In this document: in pieces, positions 7,700 through 15,713 of the stretch
Layout of the letters: the number at the start of each line of letters is the position of its first letter
Position numbering within the stretch: the first letter of the stretch is position 1
From: an uncultured Chloracidobacterium sp.
Lineage (GTDB): Bacteria > Acidobacteriota > Blastocatellia > Chloracidobacteriales > Chloracidobacteriaceae
NCBI GenBank assembly: GCA_937966115.1
Contig: CALCKX010000024.1
Coordinates: forward strand, 1-52,256
DNA: 52,256 nt
Direction of reading: 5' to 3'
Notes under the pieces: model-generated
What the model saw: only the letters and a program-made list of their open reading frames with translations
Database searches by the model: none
What the model was told of the DNA's origin: nothing
Position numbers and translations under genes: made by a program

Positions 7700-8695
7700 A
7701 TGGATGCCGCCACCAATCTTTCCTTTGGCGTCTCAAGGCAGGAAGCGCGCCGGCTCGAGCCGGTCATTCTCACCTGCCGTTACCTTGGCTTGTCCGAAGT
7801 CGCTCCAGAAGCGGCCGATATCATTCTCGTCGAAAGCGCGCCGACCGCGCCGCTTGGTCCTGGCGAGCCGTGGCTCAGTTGGAAAGAGCTGACGATTTAT
7901 CGCCAGGAAAGTCGGCTGACATTCGCTTACGGCGCGTGGCGAGTCGCCATCGACGTGGCGCGCCGCCAGGTAACGCCGCTGGCGCTCCCGTCGGATGGCG
8001 ACCCGTTCGTCTCGTACGCTTGCCATTCATACTTGCGGCTCGCGCTGTTATTCCTGCTGCGCCGCCTTGGATGGTTCGAGCTGCATGGCGGCGCGTGCGT
8101 CCGGGACGGGCAGGCATATGTCTTCGTCGGCGCCTCCGGCAGCGGAAAGACAAGCGCCATCCTCGGGTTGCTGGAGGCCGGCTGGCGTTATGTTTCTGAC
8201 GACGCCCTGCTCATCAAGCGCATCGGCGAAGGGGACGCCGGCGCGGGCGACGCCATCTGCGCCCGCGCCGGGCGGGCGCTGTTCTCCGTGACGATGGACG
8301 GGCTTCGGCGGTTTCCGCGCTTGCAGCCGCATGCCGAGCCGCGCCTGCAATCCGCCGAGAAGCGGGTGGTGGACCCGCGCGCCGTTTGGCCCGACCGCTT
8401 CGAGCCGGTGGCGAAGCCGGCGTTTTTGTTCTTCTGCCAGCTTTGCGACGCCGAGCGGACGCAGGTCTCGCCGCTTCCGCCCGCTGACGCCCTGGCCCGC
8501 TTGATGATGAGCACGCCCTGGCTGGCGCTCGACCGCGAGACGGCGGAAGCGCACCTGGCGACATACCGTCGGCTGGCCGAATCGTGCTATAACTTCGCCT
8601 TGCTTGCGGGACGAGACCTTTTACGCTCTTCATCGGCACTGGCGGCGCGTCTCGACGCATCCCATCTCCGTCGGCTGCATTGCGCTTATGCCTGA
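7700..8695 (+). CDS. HprK-related (HPr kinase-like) P-loop kinase of RiPP type
   Basis: A 331-residue protein. The region around the P-loop G144-ASGSGKT-151, the preceding FELHGGACV and the following SDDALLI (Asp167-Asp168) match the HprK-related kinases found in lasso clusters rather than true HPr kinase. In paeninodin-type clusters such kinases phosphorylate the precursor, typically at a C-terminal Ser. The peptide here ends in Pro but has Thr45 and Ser47 near its end. The N-terminal part is poorly conserved. No clear ribosome site precedes the ATG, which lies 12 bases after the hairpin. The 3' end overlaps the radical SAM gene by 8 bases. Its substrate is inferred. Confidence 0.82.
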   Translation: MDAATNLSFGVSRQEARRLEPVILTCRYLGLSEVAPEAADIILVESAPTAPLGPGEPWLSWKELTIYRQESRLTFAYGAWRVAIDVARRQVTPLALPSDGDPFVSYACHSYLRLALLFLLRRLGWFELHGGACVRDGQAYVFVGASGSGKTSAILGLLEAGWRYVSDDALLIKRIGEGDAGAGDAICARAGRALFSVTMDGLRRFPRLQPHAEPRLQSAEKRVVDPRAVWPDRFEPVAKPAFLFFCQLCDAERTQVSPLPPADALARLMMSTPWLALDRETAEAHLATYRRLAESCYNFALLAGRDLLRSSSALAARLDASHLRRLHCAYA

Positions 8696-9728
8696 GACCG
8701 CCTTCCCTGACCTGCTGCCCGTCAAACGCCTGACCGTTGGGCTGACCAATCTGTGCAATCTCGATTGCGACTACTGTCTCCGGGTGGCGGAGACTGAGCA
8801 TCTGGACTTCGACCTCCTGAGCGATGTCTTGGCGCAGGCGCGCGACTATGGCGTGCTGGCCGTGACCTACACGGGCGGCGAGGCGATCCTCCACCCGCGG
8901 TTCCAGGATGTCATTCGCCGGACGGCGGCGCTTGGGATGTCCTACTCGTTCGTCACCAACGGCTGGCACTTTCCCAAAGCCGCGCCGATTTTGACCGAGA
9001 CAAGAAGCGCGCTCTACCGAGTGTTTTTCAGCATGGATGGCGCGACGGAAGAGGCGCACGACGCCGTCCGCGGGAAAGGCTCATTCCGCAAAATCATGGC
9101 GGCAATGGCGCTGTGCCGCTTTCATGGCTTGCCGTTTGGCGTCAACCTCGTCGTCACCCGGCGCAGCGTCGCCGCCATCGAGGCCCTCGCGGTGCTGGCG
9201 GCGCGACTTGGCGCGGATGTCGTGCAGCTCATGCACTTGCTGCCGACATCGGAGGAATACGATCAGAAGCTATCCTTGACCCCCGATGAGCGGCGCGCCG
9301 CCGAGCGCGAGGCGCTGGCGGTGGACGCGATTCTCAAGATTCGCGTTCAGTTCGCCGCGGGCAGCTCGACGCCCCAGCCGGGCGCGCCCTGCGTTTCGCT
9401 TTCCGGCGAGACGGTCAACCTCGACTGTCGCGGACGCCTCACGCTGTGCTGCACGCTCTCGGACTACCGCAACGCCGTGGGCGAGGGCGACATCGTGGCC
9501 GATATGCGGACGACCTCCTTTCAAGAAGCCTGCGAGCGCGTCCATCGCCTCGCGCTGGCGCAGCGCGAGCGCCGGGACGCCGCGCTGGCAGCCGGTCGCC
9601 CGGAGGCTGAGTTTCCCTGTCACTTCTGCATCAGGACATTTGACAAAGTCGCTTGGCAAGCGCCCGCGCTTGTGCAGCTTGGTCGGGCAACCGGGTCACG
9701 CCTGCTTTCAGCGAGCGCGCCCGTATGA
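8688..9728 (+). CDS. Radical SAM enzyme with C-terminal auxiliary-cluster cysteines
   Basis: The 346-residue protein has the radical SAM motif Cys23-x3-Cys27-x2-Cys30 (CNLDCDYC), the GGE motif at 63-65 that contacts the SAM amino group, and a TIM-barrel-like core. The C-terminal third carries Cys235, 247, 254, 255, 282, 311 and 314, with CRGRLTLCC resembling the GxLxxC start of SPASM/twitch domains and a closing CHFC. At least one extra Fe-S cluster is likely. I chose ATG 8688, which overlaps the kinase stop; an in-frame TTG at 8604 would add 28 residues within the kinase gene. It overlaps the PqqD gene by 4 bases (ATGA), tying it to peptide modification. The reaction is unknown; thioether formation is excluded if the Cys-free peptide is the substrate. 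Confidence 0.9.
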   Translation: MPETAFPDLLPVKRLTVGLTNLCNLDCDYCLRVAETEHLDFDLLSDVLAQARDYGVLAVTYTGGEAILHPRFQDVIRRTAALGMSYSFVTNGWHFPKAAPILTETRSALYRVFFSMDGATEEAHDAVRGKGSFRKIMAAMALCRFHGLPFGVNLVVTRRSVAAIEALAVLAARLGADVVQLMHLLPTSEEYDQKLSLTPDERRAAEREALAVDAILKIRVQFAAGSSTPQPGAPCVSLSGETVNLDCRGRLTLCCTLSDYRNAVGEGDIVADMRTTSFQEACERVHRLALAQRERRDAALAAGRPEAEFPCHFCIRTFDKVAWQAPALVQLGRATGSRLLSASAPV

Positions 9729-9988
9729 CAAGCTTTCGCCCCCATCCATCAGTGGTTTCCACCGACGTCGAAGACGCTATGGTGCTGCTCCACCTCGATA
9801 CGAAGCGTTACTTCACGCTCAACAGCACCGGCGCGGCGATTTGGAAACGCCTTTCGCAGGGCAAGGCGGAGGATGAGATTGTGTCCGCCTTAGCTGAAGA
9901 ATATGACGCCGATCCGAGCCGCCTTGCCGCCAGCGTCCGGCGGCTGCTTGAACAGCTTGAAAAAGCGGCGCTGATCGAGCCAGCCTGA
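9725..9988 (+). CDS. PqqD-like RiPP recognition element protein
   Basis: An 87-residue stand-alone PqqD-family protein. These small winged-helix proteins bind the leader peptide and present it to the protease, cyclase or radical SAM enzyme; lasso B1 is the same fold. Signature: MVLLHLDTKRYFTLNSTG followed by AAIWKRL, then EDEIVSAL and a C-terminal helix ending ALIEPA. The ATG at 9725 overlaps the radical SAM stop (ATGA). An in-frame upstream start at 9653 would lie inside that gene and is unlikely. The Y-x2-P-x-L leader motif in the precursor is the expected ligand. Confidence 0.9.
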   Translation: MTSFRPHPSVVSTDVEDAMVLLHLDTKRYFTLNSTGAAIWKRLSQGKAEDEIVSALAEEYDADPSRLAASVRRLLEQLEKAALIEPA

Positions 9989-10055
9989 AGGACTGAGCGA
10001 GTGTGAGTCAGCTTGGCCGAAATGGCTCGCAGTCAGGCCGGCGGATGGACGGCCC

Positions 10056-11174
10056 ATGCCGACGCGCTACCCCGACATCATGCCGCATCGAGACAACGGC
10101 GTCGTGGCCGAACGCCAGCTCGAGCGCTTCATGGCTTGCCTGCCGGAAGACGAAGCCGCGCTGGCGGCCGGCGCGGCGGAAGTCGAGGACTGGTCGGCGC
10201 TTCTGAGAAGCGCTGTCGATCACGGGCTGGAAGATTATCTGTTTCGGCGACTGATCCGCATCGGCGCGGGTCTGCCCGATGCAACGGTCGCTCGCTTTCG
10301 GCAAATTCAGTCTCGCAAGGCTGCCTGGACGCTGCACCTCATCGCGCAGCTCGACCGAATCCTGGACGCCCTGGCGGCGGCTGACATCCCGGCCGTCGCG
10401 CTCAAGGGCCCGCTCCTTGGCGAGCGACTCTATGGCGCGGATGGCTTTCGCTCTTCGAGCGATCTCGATGTGCTCGTCGCGTATGCGCAGCTCCGGCCGG
10501 CGCTTGCGGCGCTCGCGCCGCTCGGCTATCGCGCGGACGAGATTGCGCTGGCCCGCGCCCTGGCCGGCGACCACAATGTCGCGCTCGACAGCGCGTCGCC
10601 CCCGCTGGAGCTGCATTTTCATCTCTTTCGCCGCTTTGGCGTCACGCTCCGCTCGGATGACTTTCTGGCGCGCGCCGCGCCTTACCAAACCCGGCGCGGA
10701 CGCCTCGTCCAGACGCTGGCTCCGGAAGATGAATTTTTGTTCCTGTGCGTGCACGCCGCAGCGCACAGCTTCGCCCGGCTGGCCTGGCTGTTTGATCTGA
10801 AACTGCTGCTTGGCAAGCAGCCCGCGCTCGATTGGGACGCCCTGCTGCAACGCGCGCGAGACTGGCGCGTGCTCACGTCAGTGGCGTTTGCCTGCGCGCT
10901 GCTGCGGCAACGGCTGGGCGTGGAAACGCCGCTGCTGGCGCGGCTCACAGGGCGGCAACGCCAATGGCTAGGCGTCAATGAGCGGCTCTTTGACCAGGCC
11001 ATGCGCCGCTACAATCGGCCGCGGAATTCGTTCGGGGCGAAGCTCGGCTTTTTCCTGGCCTCGCAGCTTTATCAATCCAGCCTTCATGACCGGTGGCGCA
11101 GCCGCGCACGCTTTCTGGGGCTGACGGCGCTCCGAACCCTACAGGGGCGGAGCTTGCCGCCGGGCGACGCCTAA
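10056..11174 (+). CDS. NTP_transf_5 family nucleotidyltransferase of RiPP-cluster type
   Basis: A 372-residue protein of the nucleotidyltransferase family often found with HprK-like kinases and PqqD proteins. ALKGPLL holds Lys117, and SSSDLDVLV gives the metal-binding Asp136/Asp138 pair of the polymerase-beta fold. The C-terminal part has HAAAHSF and LAWLFDLKLLL, typical of the family. In pseudomycoidin-type clusters a member acts on the phosphorylated lasso peptide (from memory), so peptide tailoring is plausible here. It starts 67 bases after the PqqD gene; a second in-frame ATG is at 10080. It is the last gene of the island. Confidence 0.82.
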   Translation: MPTRYPDIMPHRDNGVVAERQLERFMACLPEDEAALAAGAAEVEDWSALLRSAVDHGLEDYLFRRLIRIGAGLPDATVARFRQIQSRKAAWTLHLIAQLDRILDALAAADIPAVALKGPLLGERLYGADGFRSSSDLDVLVAYAQLRPALAALAPLGYRADEIALARALAGDHNVALDSASPPLELHFHLFRRFGVTLRSDDFLARAAPYQTRRGRLVQTLAPEDEFLFLCVHAAAHSFARLAWLFDLKLLLGKQPALDWDALLQRARDWRVLTSVAFACALLRQRLGVETPLLARLTGRQRQWLGVNERLFDQAMRRYNRPRNSFGAKLGFFLASQLYQSSLHDRWRSRARFLGLTALRTLQGRSLPPGDA

Positions 11175-11190
11175 GCGCCGCCCAAACGGG

Positions 11191-11220
11191 TTGTCATCCC
11201 AAGCGAGCCATCGCTAGACT
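11191..11220 (+). promoter_or_regulatory. Candidate promoter of mnmG
   Basis: TTGTCA (5 of 6) and TAGACT (4 of 6) with an 18-base spacer sit between the RiPP island and mnmG. A 7-bp hairpin, CCAAGCC / GGCTTGG at 11222-11245, lies in the predicted leader just before the start codon. The element marks mnmG as a new transcription unit and hence the right edge of the island. Confidence 0.4.
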
Positions 11221-11259
11221 GCCAAGCCTGATCTTGACGGCTTGGGGCTTGCGGCAACG

Positions 11260-13155
11260 ATGACCGAGCATCGTTTCAATGAAGTCTTTGATGTCATCGT
11301 GATTGGAGCCGGCCACGCCGGATGCGAAGCGGCGCATGCCGCCGCCAAGCTAGGCTGCCGGACGGCCCTCATCACGCTCAATCTCGACCTCATCGCTCAG
11401 ATGTCGTGCAATCCGGCCATTGGCGGCATTGCCAAGGGCCACCTCGTGCGCGAGATGGACGCGCTCGGCGGGCTGATGGGCAAGATCATTGACCGAACCG
11501 GCGTGCAGTTCCGCCTGCTCAACCGCAGTCGCGGGCCAGCCGTGCAGTCGCCGCGCGCGCAGGCCGACCGCGGGCTGTATCGGACTGAAATGCGCCGCTT
11601 TCTCGAAACGGTCGAAAACCTTTGCCTGCGGCAGGGCGAAGTCATTGACCTGCTGGTTGAGCAGGATCGCATTCTGGGCGTTGAAATGTGGGACGGCCGC
11701 CGACTTGGCGCGTCAGCCGTGATCATCTGCACGGGAACGTTCCTCAACGGTCTCATCCACATTGGGACGCGCACCTATCAGGCGGGTCGCGCGGGCGAGC
11801 TGCCTTCGATTCTGCTGGCCGAAAGCTTTCGCCGACTGGGCTTTCGCGTCGGGCGGCTCAAGACGGGCACGCCGCCGCGCATCCACGCCAAGACAATTGA
11901 CTGGTCGAAGTGCGAGGAGCAGCCCGGGGACGCCGACCCGACGCCCTTTTCCTTCGGCACGAAAGCCATCGCGCGGCGGCAACTGTCGTGCTACATCACC
12001 TATACCAACGCGGAAACCCACCGAGTCATCCGCGAAAATCTTGACAAGTCGCCGATGTATAGCGGGCAAATCCAGTCCGTCGGACCGCGCTACTGCCCGT
12101 CCATCGAGGATAAGGTTGTCAAGTTCCCCGACAAGGAGCGTCACCAGATTTTCCTCGAGCCGGAGGGCTTCGACACCTGCGAGGTCTATGTCAACGGCAT
12201 TTCGACCAGCCTGCCCATCGACGTGCAGGAGCGGATGGTCCGCACCATCCCCGGCCTCGAGCGAGCGCAGCTCATTCGCCCGGGGTACGCCATCGAGTAC
12301 GACATGGTGGACCCGACCGAACTCAAGCCGACGCTTGAAACCAAGCGCGTGCGAGGGCTTTTTCACGCCGGACAGATCAACGGCACAACCGGTTATGAAG
12401 AGGCCGGCTGCCAGGGCCTCGTCGCCGGCATCAACGCCGCCCGCTTGGTCAAAGGGCAGCCGCCGGTGACGCCCGACCGGGCGACCAGCTACATTGGCGT
12501 TCTGGTGGATGACCTGACGACGCAGGGCGTGGATGAGCCCTACCGGATGTTCACCTCGCGCTCGGAAGTTCGGCTCTTGCTGCGCATTGACAACAGCGAC
12601 CAGCGCTTGACGCCGCTGGCGCGCGCGATTGGCATGGTCAGCGATGCCGAATACCACAGCTTTCAGCAACGGCAGGCGCGCATCCAGATGTGCCGGATGC
12701 GCCTCGACGCTGTCGCCATCGCCCCGGATTCGAGCGCGGCCGACGCTTTCGCGGCCGAAGCCGGCGCGCCCATCAAGGAAAAGCAGCGCCTGTCCAGCTT
12801 GGCTCGCCGCCCGGAAGTCACGGCCGAGCATCTGGCGGCGGCGCTCCGCCGCGCCGGCGTGACTGATTTCGACGAGTCCGAGTTGAGCGTCGCCGTGAAT
12901 GACTTGAAATACGAGGGCTACGCGCGCCATCACGCGGCGACGGCCCGGAAGCTGGCCAAGGCCGCGGAGCTTGTTATTCCGGCGGATTTCAAGTTCGCCG
13001 GGCTGCCGGGACTGTCGCGCGAAATGACGGATAAGCTGACGCGCGCCCGTCCGTCCACGCTCGGACAAGCGGCGCGGATTCCCGGCGTGACGCCAGCCGC
13101 GCTCGCCCTGCTCAGCCTGCATCTCGGCACCGGGAAGCGCGCCGCCGCGCCCTAG
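11260..13155 (+). CDS. mnmG: tRNA uridine 5-carboxymethylaminomethyl modification enzyme MnmG (GidA)
   Basis: FAD-dependent partner of MnmE that installs the carboxymethylaminomethyl group on wobble U34 of several tRNAs. The FAD Rossmann motif [10 protein letters not shown] is near the N-terminus; [21 protein letters not shown] (key part NPAIGG-KGHL), LKTGTPPR and YEEAGCQGL are family signatures. I chose ATG 11260 (631 residues); an in-frame TTG at 11242 adds six residues inside a hairpin. mnmE is not in the window. It ends 31 bases from the convergent aminotransferase gene. Confidence 0.97.
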   Translation: MTEHRFNEVFDVIVIGAGHAGCEAAHAAAKLGCRTALITLNLDLIAQMSCNPAIGGIAKGHLVREMDALGGLMGKIIDRTGVQFRLLNRSRGPAVQSPRAQADRGLYRTEMRRFLETVENLCLRQGEVIDLLVEQDRILGVEMWDGRRLGASAVIICTGTFLNGLIHIGTRTYQAGRAGELPSILLAESFRRLGFRVGRLKTGTPPRIHAKTIDWSKCEEQPGDADPTPFSFGTKAIARRQLSCYITYTNAETHRVIRENLDKSPMYSGQIQSVGPRYCPSIEDKVVKFPDKERHQIFLEPEGFDTCEVYVNGISTSLPIDVQERMVRTIPGLERAQLIRPGYAIEYDMVDPTELKPTLETKRVRGLFHAGQINGTTGYEEAGCQGLVAGINAARLVKGQPPVTPDRATSYIGVLVDDLTTQGVDEPYRMFTSRSEVRLLLRIDNSDQRLTPLARAIGMVSDAEYHSFQQRQARIQMCRMRLDAVAIAPDSSAADAFAAEAGAPIKEKQRLSSLARRPEVTAEHLAAALRRAGVTDFDESELSVAVNDLKYEGYARHHAATARKLAKAAELVIPADFKFAGLPGLSREMTDKLTRARPSTLGQAARIPGVTPAALALLSLHLGTGKRAAAP

Positions 13156-13186
13156 CCGCGCCTCTCACAGGTTTCCCAAAGACGCC

Positions 13187-14347
13187 TTAGCGGCGGCGCG
13201 CTGAAAGCGCCCGCGCGATTGCGCTTGTCACGCGCAACTGAACGCTCTCCGCGATCTCCGGCCAGATCGGCAGACTCAGGACTTCGCCCGCCGCCGCCTC
13301 GCTGACCGGCTGCGGCGGAAACCGACCGGCATACACCGGCAGTTGATGAATCGGCGTCGGGTAGTAAACCATTGTCCCGATACCCTGCTCCGCCAGCGAT
13401 TGGCGCACGGCATCGCGCCGCCCATCCAGCAGACGGAGCGTGTACTGGTGGAAGACGTGCCCGGGCGTCACGGCTGGCGCGACGACGCCCGGCAGTTCCG
13501 CGAGCGCTTGCCGGTAGGTCGCGGCGACGCGCCGCCGGGCGGCGTTCCACTCGGCGACAAAGGGCAGCTTCACTCGCAAAATCGCCGCCTGAAGCGCGTC
13601 GAGCCGCGAGTTGTAGCCCAGCATCTCGTTCCGATACGGCGCGAGCGAGCCATGCGAGCGCAACTTGCGGCAGCGCTCGGCGAGCTGCGGGTCGTTGGTG
13701 ACGATGAGGCCGCCGTCGCCATACGCGCCAAGATTTTTTGACGGATAGAATGAAAAAGCGCCCAGGGTTCCCAGCGTTCCGACGTATCGCCCTTGAAGAC
13801 GCGCCTGGGTCGCGGGCGCGCAGGCAGGGGCGGCGCAGCCGACGCACGGCGGCGCGTACCGCGCCCCAAAGGCCTGGGCGGCGTCTTCGACCACGGCCAG
13901 CCCGTGGCGCTCCGCCAGCTCCAGCAGCGCGCCCATCGCGGATGGGCGACCAAAGAGGTGAACCGGGAGCAGCGCCCGCGTGCGCGGCGTCAGGCGCGCC
14001 GCGACTTGGCGCGGATCGAGGTTGAAGCTTTCGGCCTCGATGTCGGCGAAAACCGGCGTCGCGCCAACCAAGCTGATAGCCTCGGCCGTCGCAAAGAAGG
14101 AAAACGGCGTCGTGATGACTTCATCGCCGGGGCCGATGCCGAGCGCCCGGAGCGCAATCACCAGGGCGTCCGTGCCGGAGTTGACGCCGATGGACTGGGC
14201 GACGCCCAAGTATTGCGCGGTTTCGTCCTCAAACGCCTCGACTTCCTCGCCAAGGATGAATTGCTGCGAGCCGCACACGCGCTCGAGCGCCGCCTGGAGC
14301 GCCGGGCGTAGCGCGCGGTACTGCGGCTCAAGGTCGAGTATCGGCAC
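13187..14347 (-). CDS. DegT/DnrJ/EryC1/StrS-family PLP aminotransferase with a Cys-bearing insert
   Basis: Sugar-type aminotransferase that converts a nucleotide-linked keto-sugar to an amino sugar, usually for surface polysaccharide. Signatures: PILDLEPQYRALRP at the start, NSGTDAL, VEDAAQA with the PLP-binding Asp155, and FSFYPSKNLGAYGDGG with the internal aldimine Lys204. The start is taken as GTG 14347, because the family begins exactly at this strand and no ATG lies nearby; the longer frame to 14515 runs into the upstream gene. Residues about 165-187 form an insertion with Cys168, Cys171 and Cys176 near the active-site Lys. It follows the next gene on the minus strand by 19 bases. Confidence 0.9.
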   Translation of the reverse strand: MPILDLEPQYRALRPALQAALERVCGSQQFILGEEVEAFEDETAQYLGVAQSIGVNSGTDALVIALRALGIGPGDEVITTPFSFFATAEAISLVGATPVFADIEAESFNLDPRQVAARLTPRTRALLPVHLFGRPSAMGALLELAERHGLAVVEDAAQAFGARYAPPCVGCAAPACAPATQARLQGRYVGTLGTLGAFSFYPSKNLGAYGDGGLIVTNDPQLAERCRKLRSHGSLAPYRNEMLGYNSRLDALQAAILRVKLPFVAEWNAARRRVAATYRQALAELPGVVAPAVTPGHVFHQYTLRLLDGRRDAVRQSLAEQGIGTMVYYPTPIHQLPVYAGRFPPQPVSEAAAGEVLSLPIWPEIAESVQLRVTSAIARALSARRR

Positions 14348-14366
14348 GAAGCCGGCGGACGCGGTT

Positions 14367-15506
14367 TCAGGAAACTTCTTCGACAAGCGGCTTTGCCAGC
14401 TCGGCGCGCGCGGCGACTTCGTTGAATTCCAGCCCGAAAGCCACGCAGGCCGACTGCACCTCGCGGAGCGTGATGTCGGGCCGACCATACCACTCCCGCG
14501 CCCGCCCGACGACATGCGCCGCCTTGCGCAAGGCTTCCTGCTCAGGGGTGAGCGCGCCGCTGCGCTTGAGCCGCGATTTGACCGGCGGCATCACCAAGTG
14601 CAAATCCGGGATGTTTGGCTCGGGCGAGCGCCCGCCCTCGGAAACCGGTCCGCCAAGGTGGTCCTGACTGTCCGCGGCTCTGAGAATTTCCACCAGACGG
14701 CGGGAAAGCCGGGAGGTGTCCAGTTGCGGCGACGGCGCATGGCGCCCGGCTTCGGCATCCCCTTTGTCGGGCGCTTTGTCGGACGCCGGGTTGTCATGTC
14801 CCGGTCGCGCCGCTTCGCTAGGACGCATCGCCGCTGGGCTTGAGCCGGACGGATTCGTCGCCAGCGCGTCGCGCGCCCGCGCTGCCGCCTCCACTTCCTC
14901 GAACAAGCTCGCCAGGCGGTCTTTTTCCGACGCTGGCGCGGGCGTCTCGCGGTACATCATCAGGGCCGGGGAGGGCGGCGCCGACGCGGCGCGATCTTGC
15001 CGGGCGAAGCGATTCAAAGGCCGCGGCCCCGCTTGGTCGGCGGCTTCCTGACCGAGCGCTTCCGGCGCGGCGTAGAGGCTTTCATACACGGGCAGCAGCG
15101 CGGCGGCCAGCAACTCATAGCGGTCGTCTATGTTCTGGGTGTCCAGGATATCGGAAATCGCGCCGAGCGCCTGCCGGAAGCCAAGCTGGACGCCCGACGG
15201 CAAATCGTCGGCCAGCGCCGCGCCTTCAAGCTGAAGCCGGCTGTACCACGCCAGCAGCGCTTCCTGACTCGTGACCTGCGGCAGGCGGAGCTGACGCAAT
15301 AGCGCGACCGCCTTGGCATCCAAGGCGGCGGCGTCCGCTGCGCCGGGCGCCTTCCGCTGGAGCGCCTCCGGCGACGTCTCGCCCGGCGACCGCCCGCGCC
15401 CCGCGCGAGCGCCGAGCCGAAAGGCCAGCAGCGCGCCGCCCACCGCCACCACTTGCCCGGCCAGCCCTAACACTGAAAGGAACAGCAGTTGCACTCCGTC
15501 GCCCAT
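14367..15506 (-). CDS. Membrane-anchored protein of unknown function
   Basis: A 379-residue protein with one N-terminal hydrophobic helix (about residues 5-28). A helical segment (about 60-150) follows, then a long Pro/Ala/Ser/Asp-rich low-complexity stretch (about 155-300), and a C-terminal block of about 70 residues with predicted helices (LTPEQEALRKAAHVVGRA). I recognise no family. The start ATG 15506 is preferred over 15566, which would add 20 residues before the membrane helix. It is followed after 19 bases by the aminotransferase gene, so the two are probably co-transcribed. Confidence 0.6.
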   Translation of the reverse strand: MGDGVQLLFLSVLGLAGQVVAVGGALLAFRLGARAGRGRSPGETSPEALQRKAPGAADAAALDAKAVALLRQLRLPQVTSQEALLAWYSRLQLEGAALADDLPSGVQLGFRQALGAISDILDTQNIDDRYELLAAALLPVYESLYAAPEALGQEAADQAGPRPLNRFARQDRAASAPPSPALMMYRETPAPASEKDRLASLFEEVEAAARARDALATNPSGSSPAAMRPSEAARPGHDNPASDKAPDKGDAEAGRHAPSPQLDTSRLSRRLVEILRAADSQDHLGGPVSEGGRSPEPNIPDLHLVMPPVKSRLKRSGALTPEQEALRKAAHVVGRAREWYGRPDITLREVQSACVAFGLEFNEVAARAELAKPLVEEVS

Positions 15507-15630
15507 GGCGCATCTCGCTTCCAAGAAAGGTCCGGCGCAACGCGGAGACGAGGTCACATACGGCAAGTGCAGACGTTGCGCGCCTTCTCTTTCACCCTAC
15601 ATTGCCGCGGCCACCAAGCCAAGTTTCGTT

Positions 15631-15658
15631 TTGTGACGCTTCACGCGCTCGTTATAGA
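15631..15658 (+). promoter_or_regulatory. Candidate promoter of folD
   Basis: TTGTGA and TATAGA (4 of 6 each) with a 16-base spacer lie in the divergent gap. The predicted transcript would start near 15665, which leaves about 50 bases before the GTG at 15714. That supports the short folD start over the long frame beginning at 15489. Confidence 0.45.
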
Positions 15659-15713
15659 CTTTAGGGCGGCAGGCGCGCGGCGCGCGTCACTCTTACTCCT
15701 CGGAGATGCCGTT

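Noticed and set aside
11713-13122. 469-codon minus-strand frame over mnmG
   Set aside because: mnmG is certain; the antisense translation has no recognisable domain.
13980-14843. 287-codon + strand frame
   Set aside because: Opposes the aminotransferase and its upstream gene; no start signal or domain, and the minus-strand pair is tightly spaced.
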